From Microbacteriaceae bacterium (GTDB lineage: Bacteria > Actinomycetota > Actinomycetes > Actinomycetales > Microbacteriaceae), in NCBI GenBank assembly GCA_011620705.1, contig WOYR01000264.1, positions 1-10,888 of the forward strand: a stretch of DNA of 10,888 nucleotides, read 5' to 3'. The notes beneath the pieces were generated by a model. It was not told where the DNA came from. It saw nothing but the letters and a program-made list of their open reading frames with translations, and did no database searches. Both the position numbers and the translations under genes were made by a program. Position 1 is the first letter of the stretch, and each line of letters opens with the position of its first letter. Of the stretch, positions 6,396 through 10,888 are shown piece by piece.

Positions 6396-7588
6396 GCGGA
6401 TGCTCCCTTCATGGCTTCGGCGAAGAGCCGGGTGAACTCGGCGATCTCGGCATCGCCGATGATCAGCGGCGGGGCGATCCGGATGCGGCGGTCGCTCGCC
6501 GCGTTGACGATCAGCCCGAGCGCCAGCGCCCGTGCCGCGACGGTGCCGGCGACGGGATCCGCGAGCCCGACGCCCAGCAGCAGACCCCTGCCCTGGATGC
6601 CGGTCACCAGCGGCGAGCCGATCCCGAGGATCGCCGTGCGCAGCTGCTCCCCCCGCAGCCGTGCGTTCTCGACCAGGCCGGCGCCCTCGATCTCACCGAG
6701 CACCGCGTCGGCGGTCGCGGTGGCGAGCGGGTTGCCGCCGAAGGTGGTTCCGTGCTGCCCGGGCTGGAGCAGTTCGGCAGCCGCCCCGAACGCGACCAGC
6801 GCCCCGATCGGGAAGCCGCCGCCGATGCCCTTTGCGAGCGCGACGGCGTCCGGGAATGATCCGGCGGGCAGATCGCGCTGGAAGGCGAACCAGTCGCCGG
6901 TGCGCCCTGCGCCGGTCTGGATCTCGTCCAGGATCAGCAGGGCGCCGTGCTGCGCCGTCAGCCGCCTGGCCTCGGCCAGGTAGCCGAGAGGCAGGTCGAT
7001 CACGCCTGCCTCGCCCTGGATCGGTTCGACGAAGACAGCGGCGACGTCGTCGCCCATCGCCGCCTCCAGTGCCTCGACCGTCGGCTCGATGTGGTCGACC
7101 CCTGGGATCAGCGGCAGGAAGGGCTCGCGCATCGCCGCCTTGCCGGTCAGCGCTGCTGCACCCGTCGTGCGGCCGTGGAAGGCGCCCTCCAGCACCAGGA
7201 TGCGCGTGCGGCCGGTGCGCCGCGACAACTTGATCGCGGCCTCGATCGCCTCGGCGCCGGAGTTGCCGAACAGGATCCGCTGCCCGCCGGTGAGCCGCAG
7301 AAGCCGCTCGGCCAGCTCCACCTCGGGCCGGGTGGCGAAGTAGTTCGAGACGTGCGCGATGGTCGCGGCCTGCTTCGCCACCGCATCCACGAAGACCGGG
7401 TGCGCGTGCCCGAGCGAGTTGACCGCGATCCCGGCGAGGAAGTCGAGGTACTCGTTCCCGTCGACATCCCACACGCGGGCGCCCTCGCCACGGGCCAGGA
7501 CCGCGAGCGGGCGCGGGATCGACTTCATGCCGACCGCGGCGAGCCGCTCGGCCCACGCGTCGTTCTGGGTTGTGGTCCGAGTGCTCAT
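6392..7588 (-). CDS. argD: Acetylornithine aminotransferase
   Basis: A PLP-dependent class III aminotransferase that converts N-acetylglutamate semialdehyde and glutamate to N-acetylornithine and 2-oxoglutarate. At 398 residues it matches the family. Marks: YLDFLAGIAVNSLGHAHP (47-64), the phosphate-binding GNSGAEA (108-114), FHGRT (137-141), DEIQTGAGRTG (221-231) with the ring-binding Asp221, the PLP Lys253 in LAKGIGGGFPIGA, and TTFGGNPL (281-288). The start is ATG 7588, which overlaps the argB stop as ATGA and has GGAGGT 9 nt upstream. A longer open frame reaching 7807 is only argB read in another register. Some ArgD enzymes also act in lysine synthesis; nothing here decides that. Confidence 0.98.
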   Translation of the reverse strand: MSTRTTTQNDAWAERLAAVGMKSIPRPLAVLARGEGARVWDVDGNEYLDFLAGIAVNSLGHAHPVFVDAVAKQAATIAHVSNYFATRPEVELAERLLRLTGGQRILFGNSGAEAIEAAIKLSRRTGRTRILVLEGAFHGRTTGAAALTGKAAMREPFLPLIPGVDHIEPTVEALEAAMGDDVAAVFVEPIQGEAGVIDLPLGYLAEARRLTAQHGALLILDEIQTGAGRTGDWFAFQRDLPAGSFPDAVALAKGIGGGFPIGALVAFGAAAELLQPGQHGTTFGGNPLATATADAVLGEIEGAGLVENARLRGEQLRTAILGIGSPLVTGIQGRGLLLGVGLADPVAGTVAARALALGLIVNAASDRRIRIAPPLIIGDAEIAEFTRLFAEAMKGASA

Positions 7589-8511
7589 GCCGGCACCACC
7601 TCCGTGCCGATCCCGGCATCCGTGAAGATCTCGAGCAGGATCGAGTGCGGCCGCCGGCCGTCGATGATCGCTGCTTTGGGCACACCCCCGCTGACCGCCT
7701 CGAGGCATGCCGTCATCTTGGGGATCATGCCGCTCTGCAGATGGGGCAGCATGCCGATCAGCTCCGCGGTGTCGATGACCGAGACCAGGGAGTCGGGGTT
7801 CGGCCAATCCCGGTAGAGGCCCTCGACATCCGTGAGCACCACCAGTTTGGCGGCGCCGAGCGCGACGGAGAGCGCAGCCGCTGCCGAGTCGGCGTTCACG
7901 TTCAGCGACTGGCCCGGCACCTCGATGTCGGGCGCGATCGAGGAGACCACGGGGATGCGGCCGGCATCGACCTCGGCCAGCACCGCTGCCGGGTCCACCT
8001 CGACCACGTCGCCGACCAGGCCGATGTCGACCAGCTCGCCGTCCACGAGCGCGCCGCGGCGGGCGCCGCGGAACAGCCCGGCATCCTCTCCCGAGATCGC
8101 CGAGGCGAGCGGGCCGTGCTCGTTGATCAGGCTGACCAGCTCACGGCTGACCTGGCCGGTGAGCACCATCCGCACCACCTCCATCGTCTCCGGGGTGGTG
8201 ACCCGGTACCCGCCGACGAACCGGCTCGGGATGCCGAGCCGCTCCAGCATCGCGGTGATCTGGGGGCCGCCGCCGTGCACCACGACGGGCTTGATGCCGA
8301 CGTGGCGCAGGTACACCATGTCCTCGGCGAAGGCGCGCTGCAGCGCCTCATCGGTCATCGCATTGCCGCCGAACTTCACCACGATGATCTGCCCCGCGAA
8401 CCGCTGAAGCCAGGGGAGCGACTCGATCAGCGCTCCGGCCTTGGACTCGGCGTCGGCGAGGCGCGGATCGCGCACGACCGGCGGCTGATCGGACTTGCCG
8501 AGACCAGTCAT
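7585..8511 (-). CDS. argB: Acetylglutamate kinase, arginine-sensitive type
   Basis: Phosphorylates N-acetylglutamate with ATP, normally the feedback-controlled step when the acetyl cycle is present. At 308 residues it has the amino acid kinase fold: VVKFGGNAM (44-52) with Lys46, VVVHGGGPQ (76-84), LNVNADSAAAALSVALGA (203-220) and SGMIPKM (260-266) with Lys265. The N-terminal segment ESLPWLQRFAG (30-40) before the first strand is the mobile helix found in arginine-inhibited hexameric kinases; the insensitive E. coli enzyme lacks it. The C-terminal EIFTDAGIGTEV block is the usual arginine-site region. So arginine feedback is probable, though not shown. The ATG at 8511 overlaps the argJ stop (ATGA). 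Confidence 0.98.
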   Translation of the reverse strand: MTGLGKSDQPPVVRDPRLADAESKAGALIESLPWLQRFAGQIIVVKFGGNAMTDEALQRAFAEDMVYLRHVGIKPVVVHGGGPQITAMLERLGIPSRFVGGYRVTTPETMEVVRMVLTGQVSRELVSLINEHGPLASAISGEDAGLFRGARRGALVDGELVDIGLVGDVVEVDPAAVLAEVDAGRIPVVSSIAPDIEVPGQSLNVNADSAAAALSVALGAAKLVVLTDVEGLYRDWPNPDSLVSVIDTAELIGMLPHLQSGMIPKMTACLEAVSGGVPKAAIIDGRRPHSILLEIFTDAGIGTEVVPA

Positions 8512-9659
8512 GACGCGTACGCCGAATTCTCGTGCACGTAGTCGTGGGTGAGGTCGTTGGTCCACACGGTCGCGGAGGCGCCGCCGTTCTTCAGGTCGAT
8601 GATCAGCGACATGGATCGCGGGGCGAGGTCGACCTCCTCCCGCGGCCGATCGGGCGCGCCGTTCGAGCACACGCGCACGCCGTTCATGGTGACGTCGACC
8701 GCGTAGGGGTCGAACGGCGCCTTCGTGGTCCCGATCGCCGCCAGGACGCGGCCCCAGTTGGGATCGTTGCCGAACACGGCGGCTTTGAAGAGGTTGTTGC
8801 GCGCGACGGAGCGTCCGACCTCGACGGCATCGTCCTCCGTCTGCGCGTGAGTCACGAGGATCGCGATGTCGTGGCTGGCGCCCTCCGCATCCTCCTGCAG
8901 CTGGACCGCGAGGTCTGTGCACAGCTCGGTCAGCGCCCGCTGGAACGCCGCCGCATCCGGCACGATCCCGGATGCGCCGCTCGCCAGCAGCGTCACCTGG
9001 TCGTTCGTCGACATGCAGCCGTCGCTGTCGAGCCGGTCGAAGCTCACCCGGGTGGCCTCGCGGAGCATCGCGTCGAGCTGCGCGGACTCGAGCACCGCAT
9101 CCGTCGTCAGCACGACGAGCATGGTGGCGAGCCCGGGGGCCAGCATCCCTGCGCCCTTCGCCATGCCGCCGATGGTCCAGCCGTCCATCGACCGAGTCGA
9201 CGTCTTGGCGCGGGTGTCCGTGGTGATGATGGCGGTGGCGGCATCCATCCCGCCGTCGGGGCTCAGGGCGGCGGCGGCCGCCGCGACGCCAGCAAGCAGC
9301 TTGTCGAGCGGCAACTGCTCGCCGATCAGCCCGGTGGAGCAGACCAGCACATCACCGGGCGAGACGTTCAGCTGGGCGCCGACCGCCTCCGCCGTCGCGT
9401 GCGTGGTCTGGAATCCCTGCGCGCCGGTGAAGCAGTTGGCGCCGCCCGAGTTGAGCACGATCGCGCTGACCCTCCCATCGGCGATCACCTGCTTCGACCA
9501 GATGATCGGGTTCGCCTGGGCGCGATTGCTGGTGAAGACGGCCGCGGCGCTGCTCAGCGGGCCGCTGTTGACGACGAGAGCCAGGTCGGGGTTCCCATTC
9601 GCCTTGAGTCCGGCGCGCACGCCAGCGGCGTCGAACCCGGATGCTGCGGTCACGCTCAC
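8508..9659 (-). CDS. argJ: Bifunctional ornithine acetyltransferase / N-acetylglutamate synthase
   Basis: Moves the acetyl group from N-acetylornithine to glutamate, releasing ornithine and closing the acetyl cycle; some members also use acetyl-CoA. At 383 residues it is made as a precursor that cuts itself into two chains. The cleavage motif is GMLAPGLATML (171-181), with the bond between Ala178 and nucleophile Thr179. The common form is APNMATML, and the GL variant fits actinobacterial enzymes. NSGGANCFTG (70-79) and NDPNWGRVLAAIG near the C-terminus are also typical. The GTG start at 9659 overlaps the argC stop (GTGA) and follows CGGAG with a 7-nt spacer. Whether it is bifunctional cannot be read from the sequence; no separate argA is visible in the window. 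Confidence 0.97.
   Translation of the reverse strand: MSVTAASGFDAAGVRAGLKANGNPDLALVVNSGPLSSAAAVFTSNRAQANPIIWSKQVIADGRVSAIVLNSGGANCFTGAQGFQTTHATAEAVGAQLNVSPGDVLVCSTGLIGEQLPLDKLLAGVAAAAAALSPDGGMDAATAIITTDTRAKTSTRSMDGWTIGGMAKGAGMLAPGLATMLVVLTTDAVLESAQLDAMLREATRVSFDRLDSDGCMSTNDQVTLLASGASGIVPDAAAFQRALTELCTDLAVQLQEDAEGASHDIAILVTHAQTEDDAVEVGRSVARNNLFKAAVFGNDPNWGRVLAAIGTTKAPFDPYAVDVTMNGVRVCSNGAPDRPREEVDLAPRSMSLIIDLKNGGASATVWTNDLTHDYVHENSAYAS
8952..8976. repeat. Perfect 9-bp inverted repeat made of the GCATCC motif, in argJ
   Basis: CGCATCCGG and CCGGATGCG are separated by 7 nt. On the coding strand they fall in ASGIVPDAA, using GCA TCC for Ala-Ser and GAT GCG for Asp-Ala. There is no T-run, so a terminator is unlikely. 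It is the longest inverted pair of this motif with a hairpin-sized loop. Confidence 0.5.
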
Positions 9660-10705
9660 GGGGCGACTCCGTTCAGGGGGAGGCCGGTCGCCTCGGGCAG
9701 CCCGAGTGCGATATTGGCGGACTGGATGGCGGCGCCCGCCGTGCCCTTGACCAGGTTGTCGAGCGCGCTGATCGCGACGAGTCTGCCGGCCCGCCGGTCC
9801 ACCGCGAGTCCGATGAGCACGGTGTTGGCTCCCGTGGTGTCCCCGGATCTCGGGAACTCCCCCGCCGGCAGCAGCTGCACGAAGGCCTCGCCGGCGTATG
9901 CGGCCTCCCAGGCTTCGCGCACATCGTGCTCGGTCACGCCCGGCGCGAGCTTCGCGGTCGACGTGGCGAGGATCCCGCGCGACATCGGCACCAGCACCGG
10001 CGTGAACGAGATGCTCACCCCGACTCCCCCGGCGGCGGTCAGGTTCTGCACGATCTCCGGATTGTGGCGGTGAACACCGCCGACCTGATACGCGGATGCG
10101 GAACCCGCGATCTCGCTCGCCAGCAGCTCGGTCTTCGGACCCTTACCGGCACCCGAGGTGCCGACGGCCAGCACGCTGACCAGGTCGTGCGGCTCGATGA
10201 TCCCCGCCGCGATGCCGGGCGCCAGCCCCAGCGTGATCGCGGTGGCATTGCAGCCGGGGACCGCGATCCGGGTCTCGCCGACCAGGTTGTCGCGCTGCTT
10301 CTCGCCGCGGGTGCCGAGGATCAGCTCTGGCAGCCCGTAGTTCCACGCGCCGAAGTACTCGCCGCCGTAGAACTGCGCCCACGCGGCCGGGTCGGTGAGC
10401 CGGTGGTCGGCGCCGCAGTCGATGACGAGCACATCATCCGGGAGCTGGGCGGCGATCCCGCCCGAGCTGCCGTGCGGCAGGGCGAGGAAGACGATGTCGG
10501 CGCCGGACAGCGCCTGGGCGGTGGTCTCCTGCAGCGTGAGGTGGGCGAGCGAGCGCAACTGGGGCTGAGCGGCGATGAGCGGCCGGCCAGCGTTCTGGAA
10601 CGCGGTGACCGTGGTGATCTCGACATCCGGATGCTGGGAGAGCAGCCGCAGCAGCTCGCCCCCGGCGTATCCGCTCGCGCCTGCGACGGCGACGGACAGC
10701 GACAT
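9656..10705 (-). CDS. argC: N-acetyl-gamma-glutamyl-phosphate reductase
   Basis: NADPH-dependent reduction of N-acetylglutamyl phosphate to the semialdehyde, in the cytoplasm. At 349 residues it is a typical type 1 ArgC. Marks: the dinucleotide-binding loop GASGYAGGEL (9-18), FLALPHGSS (73-81), the catalytic Cys152 in VPGCNAT, GTSGAGKGP (182-190) and the HRHNPEI block (212-218), where His212 or His214 is the expected base. The start is ATG 10705. No ribosome binding site precedes it, but a TAAGGT element lies 6 nt upstream, so the mRNA is probably leaderless. It is the first gene of argCJBDF. Confidence 0.98.
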   Translation of the reverse strand: MSLSVAVAGASGYAGGELLRLLSQHPDVEITTVTAFQNAGRPLIAAQPQLRSLAHLTLQETTAQALSGADIVFLALPHGSSGGIAAQLPDDVLVIDCGADHRLTDPAAWAQFYGGEYFGAWNYGLPELILGTRGEKQRDNLVGETRIAVPGCNATAITLGLAPGIAAGIIEPHDLVSVLAVGTSGAGKGPKTELLASEIAGSASAYQVGGVHRHNPEIVQNLTAAGGVGVSISFTPVLVPMSRGILATSTAKLAPGVTEHDVREAWEAAYAGEAFVQLLPAGEFPRSGDTTGANTVLIGLAVDRRAGRLVAISALDNLVKGTAGAAIQSANIALGLPEATGLPLNGVAP

Positions 10706-10888
10706 GGTTCAACCTTAGGGTCGGCGGGACGTGGTCGGAGCGGCGACGTCACGCGGGAAGGCTGAACGAGTCAGCGGCGCGGCGTCGCCCCGAGTCGGAG
10801 CGCACGACGGACTCGACGAAGCGCTGCGCTCCGGAGTTCGACCGTCATGTTCTGCACGAGAGCGACCATACTGCCCCGCAGCCGCGAA
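10706..10888. other. argC upstream region, possibly with the tail of another gene
   Basis: This 183-nt stretch has no secure gene. On the - strand a frame is open from the window edge to a TGA at 10771-10773. It reads SRLRGSMVALVQNMTV followed by a very basic tail ending in LGATPRR. It could be the C-terminus of an upstream gene or chance, since its third-position G/C looks lower than in the arg genes. A + strand frame from ATG 10847 runs off the edge with only 14 codons. It does not look like a pheT end, the usual neighbour of argC in many actinobacteria. Confidence 0.3.
10712..10717 (-). promoter_or_regulatory. Candidate leaderless -10 element of the argCJBDF operon
   Basis: TAAGGT on the - strand fits TANNNT and ends 6 nt before the argC ATG, placing the transcript start at the start codon. 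No ribosome binding site is seen in the six bases between them. No clear -35 hexamer and no AT-rich ARG-box dyad is visible upstream. Confidence 0.5.

Noticed and set aside
5514..6983. Long + strand frame opposite argF and argD
   Set aside because: Antisense shadow; both - strand genes show full catalytic motifs.
6392..7807. Extended N-terminus of argD
   Set aside because: Upstream of ATG 7588 the frame only re-reads argB. The ATGA overlap and GGAGGT fix the start.
7585..8922. Extended 445-residue version of argB
   Set aside because: The added residues come from argJ in another frame, have no kinase features, and the ATG at 8511 overlaps the argJ stop.
8532..10073. 513-codon + strand frame opposite argJ and argC
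   Set aside because: Antisense shadow with biased composition and no domain I recognise.

Overview
The window looks like chromosomal DNA from a high-GC actinobacterium, most likely a member of the Microbacteriaceae close to Microbacterium. The grounds are strong G/C preference at third codon positions, GTG starts, the actinobacterial argCJBDF order, ArgJ and ArgB variants typical of that group, and a SatD-like gene that I recall from Microbacterium. The family placement is inference. No mobile elements, CRISPR arrays, tRNAs or rRNAs are visible.

Layout, left to right: (1) 33-1252, + strand, a two-gene unit with an ATGA overlap: a SatD-family-like protein with a C-terminal helix-turn-helix, and an integral membrane protein. 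(2) 1249-4701, - strand, a unit read argG, argH, a 59-residue single-span membrane protein, then a 3-methyladenine DNA glycosylase (Aag/Mpg). (3) 4822-5472, + strand, a proline-rich protein with three membrane spans, lying between the two arginine blocks. (4) 5469-10705, - strand, argC-argJ-argB-argD-argF with every neighbouring pair overlapping by 4 nt (GTGA once, ATGA three times). (5) 10706-10888, the argC upstream region, possibly holding the tail of another gene.

Together the seven arg genes cover steps 2 to 8 of arginine synthesis by the cyclic (acetyl-recycling) route. ArgB phosphorylates N-acetylglutamate, ArgC reduces it, ArgD transaminates it, and ArgJ moves the acetyl group back to glutamate and releases ornithine. 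ArgF makes citrulline, and ArgG and ArgH make arginine. ArgB carries the N-terminal helix of the arginine-inhibited class, so feedback control probably acts there. No argR is present between argF and argG, where it lies in Corynebacterium-type clusters, and I see no AT-rich ARG box.

Points worth a second look: the SatD-like protein may contain a degenerate nucleotide-cyclase-type domain and is paired with a remodelled membrane partner. Both convergent gene junctions are built from one CTAG tetramer that supplies both stop codons. Two promoters look leaderless, including that of the argCJBDF operon. The glycosylase appears to need a non-canonical CTG start. The hexamer GCATCC/GGATGC is several-fold commoner than base composition predicts and often occurs as inverted pairs. 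Apart from the SatD pair, the gene content is ordinary.
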